From assembly GCF_000349325.1 (NCBI RefSeq), contig NC_020504.1:4312053-4376052 (forward strand): a stretch of DNA of 64,000 nucleotides, in the 5' to 3' direction. The DNA is from Streptomyces davaonensis JCM 4913. GTDB taxonomy: Bacteria > Actinomycetota > Actinomycetes > Streptomycetales > Streptomycetaceae. The translations under genes and the position numbers were made by a program. Shown here piece by piece: positions 8,290 through 17,173 of this stretch (the first letter of the stretch is position 1; every line of letters begins with the position of its first letter). Below the pieces are notes generated by a model. That model had not been told where the DNA came from. It did not search any database and saw only the letters and a program-made list of their open reading frames with translations.

Positions 8290-9168
8290 ATGGTCAGCTC
8301 ATCCCACGAGGCGATGCACCACATCTACCAGGAGGACCCGGGGGTCTTCGCCCGGACCTTCCGGACCCTCGATCTCCCGTTCCCGGATCCGGTCGCCGTC
8401 TCTCTGATGCCGACGGATCTCACTGAGCTGAGACCCACGGAACGACGGGTGGACACACTCCTGAAGATCGACACCGCATCGGGCGACAGCCATCTGCTGA
8501 TCGTCGAGGCGCAGGGAAAGAAGGATCAGCGGAAGCCATCGAGTTGGGCGTACTACGTCGCACACCTCCAGGAGAAGTACGGCGTCCCGCCCGTCCTCCT
8601 CGTAATGTGCCAGGATCTCGGCACGGCCGCCTGGGCCGCGAAGCCCTTCACGGTCGGACCTCCGCAGTGGCCCACTCTGACTCTGCGCCCCCTCGTCCTC
8701 GGCCCACACAACGTGCCGATCATCACGGACCCGTCCGCCGCGGCCCGGGACATTCCTCTCGCCACACTCAGCGCCATCACACACGCCAAGAATCCAAACG
8801 CCCCTGCCATACTGAAAGCTCTGGCCGTCGCCCTGAAGACCGTCGATGAGGAGACGGCGAGGATCTTCGCCGAGCTCACCGAACTCGGCCTCGGCGACGT
8901 CCTGGCCGCCGAAACCTGGAGGCAACTGATGTCCGTCGACCTCTCCTTCTTTCGCTCCGAGACCTCGCAGCGCTTGCGTGCCGAGAGCCGCGCCGAGGAC
9001 ATCTTGCTGATCCTCGACACACGCGGCGTTGAGGTCCCGGAAAGCGTGCGGGACAGAATCACCACCTGCACAGACCTGGACGAGCTTCGCGTCTGGCTCA
9101 CCCGCGCCCTGACGGTGGACTCCGTCGACGACCTGTTCACGGAAGCGGAAACGGAAGCCGAAGCCTGA
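8290..9168 (+). CDS. Rpn/PD-(D/E)XK-like nuclease-family protein
   Basis: A 292-residue protein. The N-terminal half shows RRVDTLLKIDT followed by HLLIVEAQGKKD, the D-x(n)-E-x-Q/K spacing of PD-(D/E)XK folds related to Rpn recombination-promoting nucleases. It also has the typical start in which a short helical motif (MHHIYQEDPGVFARTF) precedes the nuclease core. Such proteins are abundant paralogues in streptomycetes with unproven roles. The C terminus is helical and acidic. No Shine-Dalgarno is visible, while TAGCTT at 8277-8282 would place transcription start at or next to the ATG, so a leaderless message is likely. Nuclease activity is not established. Confidence 0.6.
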   Translation: MVSSSHEAMHHIYQEDPGVFARTFRTLDLPFPDPVAVSLMPTDLTELRPTERRVDTLLKIDTASGDSHLLIVEAQGKKDQRKPSSWAYYVAHLQEKYGVPPVLLVMCQDLGTAAWAAKPFTVGPPQWPTLTLRPLVLGPHNVPIITDPSAAARDIPLATLSAITHAKNPNAPAILKALAVALKTVDEETARIFAELTELGLGDVLAAETWRQLMSVDLSFFRSETSQRLRAESRAEDILLILDTRGVEVPESVRDRITTCTDLDELRVWLTRALTVDSVDDLFTEAETEAEA

Positions 9169-9273
9169 GGCACCGCCCCGCACGCCTCCCCCCCATAAGG
9201 CTCCGTTTCGCAGCAGTGAAGGGATGAGTAGAGTTCCCCGGTGAACTGCGGGCCAGGTACGGGGGAGGCGACA

Positions 9274-11304
9274 GTGGGCGCGTGGGAACTTTTGGTGCGG
9301 GTACGGGGGTTCCTCGTACTCGGCGTCCTGACGGCCCTGTTCGCGACATTTGCCGCAGCGACGCCCGCCGGTGCCGCGGAGGACGACACCCAGGCCGCCT
9401 ACCTGGCCGCTCGTCTCCGCGAGAACCCGGTGTACGTCACGGACCAACTCCCGCGTGAGGTACCGAAGTCGATGACGCGGGACTTCGCGAGGGTGGCGAA
9501 GAGGACCGGAGTCCCGACGTACGTCCTCGTCCTGCCCGGCCAGGCGGCGAGCGGCGACGCCCTGCTCGGCGCGGTGCACGACCGGCTCGGAGAGGACGGG
9601 CTGTTCGTGGTCGTCGACGAGTCGTCGGTCTCGTACGCCATGGCATTCGGCGTCAGCGCACCCGCCGAGGACGCCCTCTCAGTCTGCCTGTACGAACTCC
9701 CCTACGACGCGGGCCCGTTGCGCAAGTTCGAGCTCTTCGCCGAGGTCGTCGCTCAGGGCAGCGAGAAGGCGGCGGCACGGGCGGACGCGGCGCGGGACAA
9801 GTACGCGGACGACGAGCCCGCGGAGATGTATATCGGCCCGTCCGATCGGGAGAACCAGTCGATCCTCACGGGGGTCCTGGTCACCGCCGTACCCCTGCTG
9901 ATCCTGCTCCTGGTCCCCGGGGCACGGCGTTGGCGGGGGAAGCTCCGAGGCCGCGTCCCGGCCCGTAACAAGAGCACCGATCGCCGGCTCCCACGCTGGG
10001 TCACCCCCGCCGTGGCCCTGGCCGCAGCCGTAGCCGTCCCCTTCGCCGCGAGCGCGACCTTCGACCAGACGACGTCCAGCCCCTCCCCCCGCCCCAGGGC
10101 GATCGACCTCAACGCCCGCCTGGACCGGGTCGCGGAGGGCCTGGCCAAGGACCCGGTGTACACGGACCCGGAGAGCCCCCGAGTCCTGAGCACCACCCAA
10201 CTCACCACTCTCCACAGCCGTATCGAGAAGTTCGAGCGGTCAGAGGGCGGCGGCCCGGTGTACGTGTCCGTCGTCCCACAACTCTTCGAGGACGAGTCGG
10301 AGGGCGACGAGGAGAACTTCGCCTACGCGCTCCACGACAAGCTCGGCAAGGACGGCGTGTACATCGTCGCCGACCCCCTCGACGGCTACATCGAGGTCTT
10401 CAACCACGGCCTGCGACTGGACAGTCTGGACCTCCTCTTCGACCTCCCGGAGTCGATCTCGTACGGCGACGACGAGGCGGACGAAGCCGAGGATCACCTG
10501 CTCGGCGACCGCCTCGACGCCCTGATGACCTTCCTCGACAAGTCCCCGCGCACGGACGAGCCGGAGACCTCCGGCGACCCGTACCCGGTCACCAACGCCA
10601 TCACCGAGGACGACCTGCCCTCACTCTTCGGCGACGACTTCTGGCCGGGCCTCTTCCTGGGCCTGCTCGCGGGTGGTCTGGTGTACGGCCTGCTGGCGGG
10701 CGCAGTCGCCATCATCGCCGCAGTGCTACGGCGCCGCCGCCCCGAGCCGCTGTCAACGGAGTCACTGCCGGAGGTGTCACCGACGGAACCGTCGATGTCG
10801 TATCTCCGCGACACGGCAATGGTCGAACTTCGCACGCTGAAGGCGGACTTCGAGTCCGCGGAGCCAACACCGGGCCGAACGGACACGCGCCCCGGGGACT
10901 GCCTGGACGCGGCGCTGCTCCTGCTGGACGGCGACGCCAACCGCCTCGACGCCGCGGATGCGGCCACCCTGGTCGCGATCACTGTGCTCTCCCGCGCGGG
11001 ACGTGCCGCCCTCGCCGGGAAGGCGTACAACCGCTGCTGCGCGGTGAACCCCCTGCACGGCCCCGCGGTAACCCGCCACCACGCACGGGTCACCGCCGAA
11101 GGCAGACAACGGCGCCTGCTCCACGTATGTGGCCTGTGCCGAGACACGGCGATCGCGGCACCTACCACCCTCCACACCCGAGTACTGACCCTGCCGGGTT
11201 CGAGCCCACGCGCGCGTTACGAGGATTCTGAGCTGCTAAACGTGATCCCTGAGGGCATCCGCCGCCTGATCGAGAAGGTGAGGGAGTCGGCGCATGTCGG
11301 GTAG
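9274..11304 (+). CDS. Large membrane protein with two TPM-like repeats
   Basis: A 676-residue protein. I chose GTG 9274 because it has a GGGGGAGG ribosome site and gives a clean signal peptide ending ATPAGA. Two related extracytoplasmic domains follow: residues about 40-130 (LRENPVYVTDQLPREVPKSM, then VHDRLGEDGLFVVVDE) and about 280-375 (LAKDPVYTDPESPRVLSTTQ, then LHDKLGKDGVYIVADP). This is an internal duplication resembling TPM-type domains. Membrane helices lie near 197-217, 242-262 and 457-485. The C-terminal cytoplasmic part contains NRCCAVNPLHGPAV and VCGLCRD, a possible metal site. Function is unknown. Confidence 0.7.
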   Translation: MGAWELLVRVRGFLVLGVLTALFATFAAATPAGAAEDDTQAAYLAARLRENPVYVTDQLPREVPKSMTRDFARVAKRTGVPTYVLVLPGQAASGDALLGAVHDRLGEDGLFVVVDESSVSYAMAFGVSAPAEDALSVCLYELPYDAGPLRKFELFAEVVAQGSEKAAARADAARDKYADDEPAEMYIGPSDRENQSILTGVLVTAVPLLILLLVPGARRWRGKLRGRVPARNKSTDRRLPRWVTPAVALAAAVAVPFAASATFDQTTSSPSPRPRAIDLNARLDRVAEGLAKDPVYTDPESPRVLSTTQLTTLHSRIEKFERSEGGGPVYVSVVPQLFEDESEGDEENFAYALHDKLGKDGVYIVADPLDGYIEVFNHGLRLDSLDLLFDLPESISYGDDEADEAEDHLLGDRLDALMTFLDKSPRTDEPETSGDPYPVTNAITEDDLPSLFGDDFWPGLFLGLLAGGLVYGLLAGAVAIIAAVLRRRRPEPLSTESLPEVSPTEPSMSYLRDTAMVELRTLKADFESAEPTPGRTDTRPGDCLDAALLLLDGDANRLDAADAATLVAITVLSRAGRAALAGKAYNRCCAVNPLHGPAVTRHHARVTAEGRQRRLLHVCGLCRDTAIAAPTTLHTRVLTLPGSSPRARYEDSELLNVIPEGIRRLIEKVRESAHVG

Positions 11305-11339
11305 GCGAGCGATTGCGGCCGAACTGACGGCGTGCGTGC

Positions 11340-11678
11340 TTGCCCCACCCTCTGCACGGCCGCGCGGCATGCCACACGAACTGGCGCCGCCTGGGCCGCG
11401 TCAAGGCAACCCGGGTTGCCACCTGCCCCGCGTGCGCAACGGCTCTCCGCGCCTTCCGAGCGCCGGAGTCCCTGACGGACGTGACGCCGGACGGCCACGT
11501 GGTCCCGTACTTCGAGGTTCCGGCGGAGCAGAGTATGTGGGCGGCAACGGGATACGGGGGTCGCTGCTGGAAGATGGGATGGCCAATCGGGTGGGGCGGG
11601 GGACTTTACGCGCGGTGCACACGGCTAGAACACGCGGCCATGACGCACCTGAGTCCCCAGCCCCAAGTCAACGGTTGA
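11340..11678 (+). CDS. Possible small CPAC-containing protein, probably degenerate
   Basis: An open frame of 112 residues that reads as protein (CHTNWRRLGRVKATRVATCPACATAL, here split: CHTNWRRLGRV then TCPACATAL; VTPDGHVVPYFEVPAEQSM). The pairs of Cys/His suggest a zinc ribbon. The only start is a TTG without a ribosome site, just after an in-frame TGA at 11325, and its 3' end overlaps a broken gene on the other strand. It may be a decayed gene whose N terminus lies in the frame beginning at 11294. Low confidence. Confidence 0.25.
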   Translation: MPHPLHGRAACHTNWRRLGRVKATRVATCPACATALRAFRAPESLTDVTPDGHVVPYFEVPAEQSMWAATGYGGRCWKMGWPIGWGGGLYARCTRLEHAAMTHLSPQPQVNG

Positions 11679-12016
11679 GGTCCATCACCCCGCCCCCGAG
11701 CCCGCGATACTCCTCGGCCACGACCGTGGCCACCAACGCTCCTCGGGAAGCATCAGGTTCGGCCGTGCGGCATGCACAGCGGCTGCGATGCCGAAGGCGC
11801 TACCGCAACGGCACAGTTCGGCGATGGTCACAGCCATCCCATAGTCGTCATCGACCACGCGGAGCACGTCGACCAGCATCTCGGCGGACTCCTCATCGGT
11901 CACGTAATGCCCGAACCGCTCGGCCAGCAGTTCACGAGTGCGTTCGGCCCGCGCCTTGATCTGCTCGGGAGTGAGGGTCTGTGCGGCTATCTGAGGGCCC
12001 GAAAACTGGTCCCACG
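11668..12016 (-). pseudogene. Frameshifted remnant of a small helical protein
   Basis: On the minus strand a frame open from just after a TGA near 12017 reads LTPEQIKARAERTRELLAE, VTDEESAEMLVDVLRVVDDD, YGMAVTIAELCRCGSAFGIA and then breaks into unlikely sequence (WWPRSWPRSIAG) up to a stop at 11685. Shifting frame near 11735 gives ALVATVVAEEYRGLGGGVMD ending at a stop at 11668-11670, which continues in plausible protein style. The first part has no ATG/GTG start except an internal GTG at 11903. Together this suggests a gene with a lost 5' end and one frameshift. The product family is not recognised. Confidence 0.45.
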
Positions 12017-12300
12017 GGCCTCAGCAATGTATACGCCCTGCACACTTCCTGCCGCCCTCCTCGCACGGCACCGCAGTAGCAAAACGGAATCCCGCTTCAA
12101 CAGCGGCCCCGGACGCGGCAGTCAACACGTTCGGCGCTGCCGCCTGATTGAACACTTTCCGGTCACACAACACCGGCACAACCGCCCCTCTCATCCCGAA
12201 TTGCCCTGATTCTCTGAAGAGTTCGCGGTGGCGAAACCGGGAACCCCACCGATAGCGTCAGTGCTCTTGACTGAACCTCTGTCTCACGGGGAGCCCCACT
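12017..12300. other. Intergenic region upstream of the lipoprotein gene
   Basis: About 280 bases without a supportable gene. Direct reading shows no tRNA or long repeat. It must contain the promoter of the lipoprotein operon; TTGACT at about 12270 and GGAAC at 12240 are visible but neither has a well-spaced partner. The GGGGAG ribosome site of the next gene lies at the end. Confidence 0.3.
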
Positions 12301-12972
12301 GTGAAGCGCCGCACCTTGCCCACCGCTGCCGCACTCGCCGCGACGGCAGCACTGCTGCTGACCGCCTGCGGCAGCGGGGATGACGAGCCCAGCGACAACG
12401 ACAAGATCGCGGGCGCCGACCAGCAGTCCTCGAAGCCGGAACAGTCGACGGACCCCTCGGGAGCCCCGGCGGAGGACAAGCCGGACGGCGTGGACGTGTC
12501 CCTGCCTAAGGACGTGAACCTGGTCTTCGACTGGGACAAGCCGGAGGACAAGAACGAGGCGGCTGCGATGGAGGATGCGGCGAACTTCCTCCGCGCCATC
12601 TACCGGGGTGTCGACAAGCAGACAACCAAGGACGCAGCCCTGACTGCCTACGCCACTGGCGATGGCCTCCACTACGGGGAAGTCCAGATCAACGAGTGGA
12701 TCAAGGGCGGCTGGACCGCTACCGGCACTCGCCGCCACTACGACAGCACCACTCGTTCCGCCTCGAATGGCAACTCCGTGGAAGTCGCGTTCTGCGCGGA
12801 CACCGGGAAGTTCTACGGCAAAGAGGTCAAGACAGGGAAGGTCCTGAAGTCCAAGCCCAGCATCAAGGACTTCAACTACTACAAGGTCATCATGGTCAAG
12901 CTCCCCACGAGCGACGACCTGTGGCAGGCCTCCAAGGTCTTCGTCGAGACGGAGGCGGCGAAGTGCCAGTGA
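12301..12972 (+). CDS. Secreted lipoprotein of unknown function
   Basis: A 223-residue lipoprotein. The signal peptide MKRRTLPTAAALAATAALLL ends in LLTAC (lipobox, Cys at about 23), followed by an Asp/Ser/Pro-rich linker (about 24-70) and a compact domain (FDWDKPEDKNEAAAMEDAAN to the end) with two further cysteines (AFCADTG and the C-terminal AAKCQ) that may form a disulfide. The domain looks NTF2-like in length and pattern, but I cannot confirm this. GTG 12301 follows GGGGAG. Its 3' end overlaps the next secreted protein by 10 bases, so the two are coupled and probably act together at the cell surface. Confidence 0.75.
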   Translation: MKRRTLPTAAALAATAALLLTACGSGDDEPSDNDKIAGADQQSSKPEQSTDPSGAPAEDKPDGVDVSLPKDVNLVFDWDKPEDKNEAAAMEDAANFLRAIYRGVDKQTTKDAALTAYATGDGLHYGEVQINEWIKGGWTATGTRRHYDSTTRSASNGNSVEVAFCADTGKFYGKEVKTGKVLKSKPSIKDFNYYKVIMVKLPTSDDLWQASKVFVETEAAKCQ

Positions 12973-14054
12973 ACACATCACGGCGAACTGTCGCCAACTC
13001 CATCGCCGCCGCCACTCTGGCCCTCAGCGCACTCGTCCTCATGACGCCCAACGCCGCGGCGGAACCTGTGGATACAGGTAAGGGCGATGGAACGCAAGAA
13101 ACGAGCGGCGGAGGCGACAAGAACGGCATCTACGCCGCCGCACAGATCACATACTCCGGCTCGGTCGCCAAGAACGGCAGCACCGGCAACGTAACCTCCT
13201 CTGACGTCAACTGGACGCCCCCACCTTGCTGGTACGCCCCGTACCTCGGCGCCAAGGACTTCAAGAAGGAGATGTCCAAGGACATCGAGGGCCAGATGAG
13301 TGCCCCCGGCATGGGCGGCCACGCAGGCGCGGCGCTGAGCGAGTTGCAGCGTCACTACGAGGACGAGTACGGCTGGACCGACACCCCCGGCTACAAGGAC
13401 TACAACGTCGAGAACGACGGCGAGGGGATGTTCTGGGCAGCCGTCGAGAACCCCAACGAGCCGGACGTACTGAAGCGGAGTTCCTGCAACGACCTCCCGT
13501 TCTGGGTCGACAACGGCGAGGCCCCGCCACCTCAGTACGAGGAGGCGATCACCCCGGAGATACTCGCCGCGCTGGCCTACCAGCACATGCAACTTCCCGA
13601 CACCAAGGTCACGCTCGCTCCCGAGGCCGTCACGAAGGTCAACCTGCCGACGTGGGCCTGGCTCGACAAGGCCGTCTTCGACGAGGTCCAGGCGACCGCG
13701 GCCATCAACGCCCCCGGCTTCAACCTCCAGGCCACAACAACCGCCAAGCCAGTCGCCCTGAAGCTGGAGCCGGGCACACCGGACGCCGAGACCTACCCGG
13801 CATCCGGCGAGTGCGCCATCAACGAGGACGGCTCCATCGGTGAGCCCTACGCCAAGGGCAAGGCCGACCAGACCCCACCCTGCGGCCTCAAATACCTCCG
13901 CTCCTCAGGCGACGGCACCTTCAACCTCCAGGCCACGATCACCTGGGAAATCACCTGGGCAGGAACCGGCGGCGCCGGCGGCGACCTCCCCAACGGCACC
14001 TTCGGCAACGACCAGGCCGTCACGGTCCAGGAGATCCAGTCCATCAACCGCTGA
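12963..14054 (+). CDS. Secreted protein of unknown function
   Basis: A 363-residue exported protein. GTG 12963 was chosen because GGAGG at 12951-12955 gives 7-base spacing; GTG 12969 is the alternative. A signal peptide (SIAAATLALSALVLMTPNAAA) ends near residue 30. The mature protein carries WTPPPCWYAPYLGAKDFKKE, a PPPQYEEAITPEILAALAYQ segment, and two closing beta-rich stretches with paired cysteines (SGECAINEDG and PPCGLKYLRSS). The family is not recognised. It lies directly before a small WXG-like gene and is coupled to the lipoprotein upstream, so it may be an envelope accessory of the island. Confidence 0.7.
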   Translation: MPVNTSRRTVANSIAAATLALSALVLMTPNAAAEPVDTGKGDGTQETSGGGDKNGIYAAAQITYSGSVAKNGSTGNVTSSDVNWTPPPCWYAPYLGAKDFKKEMSKDIEGQMSAPGMGGHAGAALSELQRHYEDEYGWTDTPGYKDYNVENDGEGMFWAAVENPNEPDVLKRSSCNDLPFWVDNGEAPPPQYEEAITPEILAALAYQHMQLPDTKVTLAPEAVTKVNLPTWAWLDKAVFDEVQATAAINAPGFNLQATTTAKPVALKLEPGTPDAETYPASGECAINEDGSIGEPYAKGKADQTPPCGLKYLRSSGDGTFNLQATITWEITWAGTGGAGGDLPNGTFGNDQAVTVQEIQSINR

Positions 14055-14122
14055 CCATTCCCACCGTAAGCGTCTGGCGCCTCGGAAACACGAGGCGCCA
14101 CCCGGTTACAGGAGTGAGAGAC

Positions 14123-14455
14123 ATGGCAAACGACGGTGCCAAGCCAAAGGTGGACAATCCCGAGCGCGAGCGGCTGGTGAAGTTGAAGCAGCAGCTGGAG
14201 AAGGAACGCTCCGATCTGGTCGGCGCTCTGAAGAGGGCAGCTACGGACATCGGGAAAGGCGGCAGGGACTCCGCGAAGGCATGGGTTGGCAAGAACGCCG
14301 ACAAATGGCACAACGACGTGTCCGGTCACCGCAAAACAGTGCGCTCCCGCATCGACAAGGTACTCGAGGATATTCAGCGCGAAATCGACAGCATGCCCGC
14401 GAAGGTCACCCCTGAGGAAGCCAGTTCGATGAACCGCAACAGACGCATGTACTGA
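14123..14455 (+). CDS. Small WXG-like helical protein, partner of the next gene
   Basis: A 110-residue all-helical protein. A first charged helix (ERERLVKLKQQLEKERSDLV) and a second helix flank KAWVGKNADKWHND, a W-x-G turn like that of WXG100/ESX proteins. ATG 14123 has AGGAG eight bases upstream. A paralogue at 28507-28809 has VWVGKNARAWHREL in the same place, so the WVGKNA motif defines a pair of proteins in this island. It sits just before a 660-residue candidate export substrate, as LXG toxins have small WXG-like partners in Ess systems (family knowledge). The partner role is inferred. Confidence 0.65.
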   Translation: MANDGAKPKVDNPERERLVKLKQQLEKERSDLVGALKRAATDIGKGGRDSAKAWVGKNADKWHNDVSGHRKTVRSRIDKVLEDIQREIDSMPAKVTPEEASSMNRNRRMY

Positions 14456-14505
14456 CACGGCGAAGACACGGCGGCAGCTCCGATACGAGGGGAACGGGGA
14501 ACGGC

Positions 14506-16488
14506 ATGCGCCCGGACGACGGGGGAAGCAGCGGGGGCGTCTTCTCGGGGATCGACTCCGCCAGACTCAAAGGCACGATCGACTCCGTGCAGCGGGACCA
14601 GGAGAGGCTCGAGCAGAGCGCCTCCTACTACAAGACGGAGCTCGCCTGGTACGGCGTGGGCGCTGAGGATCTCGGCGCCGTTCTGCGTGTGGCGCGCTGG
14701 GCGCGGGACGAACTCCCGATGCTCAAGCGGCGCTACCACTTGGCCCAGAACCTGGAGAACGCCCCGTACCCCGGCTTCAAGGGCATGGTCCAGATCAACG
14801 AGGCCGCGGTCAGTCGTGCCGCCAACGCTGCGGCGACCAAGGCCGCCAAGAGGGCCACGGAACTCGCGAAGCAGAACCCCGAGGACCTCACCCCGGAGGA
14901 GTTCGACGAGCTGAACGCCCTCTTCGCCGAGAACTACGACGAGTACCCCTTCGCCGAGAAGGTGATCGGAGCCCTCGGGGCAAGAAAGACGCTCCAGCTG
15001 TGGGACGAGATGAGCAACCTCGGCAACTCTCCCGGCTACGGCCGGACCTCGGGCTTCAAACGCGGCGACGAACTCGACGAGATGCAGAAGAACTTAAGTC
15101 TCACAGTAGCCGCGGCCACCAACTCCGACTCCTCGGAGATGAAGCAATGGAAGAAGGACATGGTCGCGCTCGGCGACGACCCGATCAGAGAGCCGGGTCC
15201 CGCGCCGCACGGCGACTCCGGGGGTCCCGACGGCTTCATCGTCATGAGCAACCTCATGCGCTACGGCGACTACGACGACAAGTTCCTCGTGGACTACGGT
15301 GACGCGCTCATCAAGGAGGACAAGCGCGTCATGGCGAACGCCGACGGCCTCTACGGCTCCGGCTGGGGAACTGGCGACACTGTCAACCACCTTGGCAACG
15401 ACGCGGGCAACGACCCCCTCACCGGCTACATGAAGGCCCTCGCCAACAGCCCTGCCGCGGCGACCCAGTTCTTCACCGCCAAGCAGAAGGGCGACGACGG
15501 CAAGGCAGAGACGAACTTCAAGTACCTCTTCGAAGCCCGCAAATGGCCCAACGACAGCATGCCCGGCAAGGAGAGCGTGACGGGTCGGAATTCGATGGGC
15601 CATGCCCTTGAAGCAGCGACCACTGGCCACAGACCCGGCGAAGCGGCCACCGTTGAGGACTTGAAACACTCCACGGAGCAGGCCGGCCTGTTCGCTGCCC
15701 TCGTGAAGTCGGTGTCCCCGCACCAGGAACGACTACGCGAACACGAGCACCTCTCGGACAGCTTCGCAAACATCTCGGCCGATTACATGCCGGATCTGCA
15801 TCGCGGTCTGGATCCAGACTCCATGTACCGGAACAAGCTCTACCCGACTCCAGGAGCCGCTGCTCAGATCCACAAGTACGACGCGGCACGATTCCTGCAT
15901 GCCGTATCCCGTAACAAGGAGGGATACGACAGGCTCAACGTCTCCCAGCATGTGTACGCTGCCGCGCTAATGGAGGTGCAAGCCCAGCACCCCAATGCCT
16001 ATCCCCAACCGACCGACGCCACGATCGACAAAATCGCCTACGAAACTGGCCTCTTTCAAGGCGTTATCGGTGATGGCCAGCATTTCCAAGCCGACAAGGA
16101 CAACGCGGACGCGGCGGCACGCGGAGACGCATGGAAGCAGCATGCCAGCACATGGGGCGGCTCCCTGGTCGGCAGCGCGACAGCCATTGCGACAGCACCA
16201 TTCACCGGTCCCGGCGGTGTCATCGCAGGCGGCCTGGCCGGCACGGCCGCAAGCGAGGTCTTCAACGGCCTCCTCGACGGCTTCGGCGGCGACGAGGAGC
16301 AGAAGAAGCAGGTATACCAAAACGTAAAGCGCATGGACGAGATCGAGCACTCAGCCATCTTGACGACCCAGGAGTCCGTCAAGGCCGCAACCGGAGACGC
16401 GGCGGCCGCATCCAGGGCTGGCGACGCAGCAGGCAGGGGTTTCGGCAACGCCTATGACCTACTAGACCGCAGCAGAACTGCCGAGTAG
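14506..16488 (+). CDS. Large candidate type VII substrate with common N-terminal module
   Basis: A 660-residue protein. The N terminus GVFSGIDSARLKGTIDSVQR followed by the DELPMLKRR helix is shared with the 487-residue protein at 29182, and its beginning matches five large proteins of this island. The middle (about 110-540) is helical and unrecognised; it contains MSNLMRYGDYDDKFLVDYGD and a HEHLSDSFANISADYMPDLH segment. Near the C terminus a Gly/Ala-rich hydrophobic stretch (about 546-595, GGSLVGSATAIATA, GPGGVIAGGLAGTAAS) could insert in a membrane. There is no signal peptide, which fits type VII export. Two tandem membrane-anchored proteins follow and may be cognate immunity factors. Confidence 0.6.
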   Translation: MRPDDGGSSGGVFSGIDSARLKGTIDSVQRDQERLEQSASYYKTELAWYGVGAEDLGAVLRVARWARDELPMLKRRYHLAQNLENAPYPGFKGMVQINEAAVSRAANAAATKAAKRATELAKQNPEDLTPEEFDELNALFAENYDEYPFAEKVIGALGARKTLQLWDEMSNLGNSPGYGRTSGFKRGDELDEMQKNLSLTVAAATNSDSSEMKQWKKDMVALGDDPIREPGPAPHGDSGGPDGFIVMSNLMRYGDYDDKFLVDYGDALIKEDKRVMANADGLYGSGWGTGDTVNHLGNDAGNDPLTGYMKALANSPAAATQFFTAKQKGDDGKAETNFKYLFEARKWPNDSMPGKESVTGRNSMGHALEAATTGHRPGEAATVEDLKHSTEQAGLFAALVKSVSPHQERLREHEHLSDSFANISADYMPDLHRGLDPDSMYRNKLYPTPGAAAQIHKYDAARFLHAVSRNKEGYDRLNVSQHVYAAALMEVQAQHPNAYPQPTDATIDKIAYETGLFQGVIGDGQHFQADKDNADAAARGDAWKQHASTWGGSLVGSATAIATAPFTGPGGVIAGGLAGTAASEVFNGLLDGFGGDEEQKKQVYQNVKRMDEIEHSAILTTQESVKAATGDAAAASRAGDAAGRGFGNAYDLLDRSRTAE

Positions 16489-16525
16489 CCATATTGTCCG
16501 TTCGAAATCGACTAAGGGATCGATC

Positions 16526-17167
16526 ATGCCGGAATCAGCCAGCCGCAGAATTTCCCAGAAATATCTAGCGTTTGGGGTTGTGGCAGCAGCTGTTATCTCT
16601 CTACTCGCCGCCTACCTTCTAGGGGCTTTCGAGAAGCGTGGCAAAATCAACGCCAACGACATCTGTCGCAACGTTCCCAATCGGCAAGAGACTGCCATGG
16701 TATTCAACTCGATACTGCCCCAATCTGCCCAGTATCACTTCCGTGAAACGTGGCATCCGGAAACGGACTGGAGTTTCAAGAGCAACTGCTCCACCAGAGG
16801 AGAAGGCGACAAGGCACTGTTCTCCCTGACGGCTGAAATGGGCTCCGCCCGGCCTTGGCAGCAGTGGGCGGAGACGGAGATCCCTCCAAATGACGGAGGA
16901 AAGATCACCTACTTCGACGCCGGCCTCAAGGGCATCTCCAACGCGGAGGTGGCTGCGATCTGGCTTCCCTGTTACGCCCACGAGGAGACGAGCAAGCAGC
17001 CCTGGAGCATGTCCGTATTCGCGGACGCCCTTAAACCTCTAGAGGCCTCGGACGAAGAAGCGCGCCAGACCCTCATCGACCTGGCCACATCCTTCGCCCG
17101 CCAGGCCCACGAAGACGCAAAATGCGACCTCCCCTCCAAGCTCCCAAGTTCGACAGCGATTAGGTGA
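16526..17167 (+). CDS. Membrane-anchored extracytoplasmic protein, tandem copy 1
   Basis: A 213-residue protein with a basic N terminus, a single membrane helix (FGVVAAAVISLLAAYLLGAF) and an outward domain. Motifs shared with the next gene include DICRNVPNR, WQQWAETEIPPNDGG, ITYFDAGLKGISNAE and PLEASDEEARQTLIDLA, plus conserved cysteines (DIC, SNC/SRC, PCY, KCDLPSKLP). The family is not recognised. Two similar copies in tandem right after a large candidate toxin resemble multi-copy immunity genes, with an outer domain that would act in the envelope. This is inference; they could instead be accessory subunits. Confidence 0.65.
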   Translation: MPESASRRISQKYLAFGVVAAAVISLLAAYLLGAFEKRGKINANDICRNVPNRQETAMVFNSILPQSAQYHFRETWHPETDWSFKSNCSTRGEGDKALFSLTAEMGSARPWQQWAETEIPPNDGGKITYFDAGLKGISNAEVAAIWLPCYAHEETSKQPWSMSVFADALKPLEASDEEARQTLIDLATSFARQAHEDAKCDLPSKLPSSTAIR

Positions 17168-17173
17168 TCGAAC

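Noticed and set aside
11294..11959. Plus-strand open frame after the 676-residue protein
   Set aside because: It starts near a GGTGAGGG sequence but is Arg/Pro-rich shadow sequence over most of its length and overlaps better readings in other frames.
12240..12259. GGAAC and CGTC as an ECF promoter upstream of the lipoprotein
   Set aside because: The spacing is only 11 bases, too short for the 15-17 expected.
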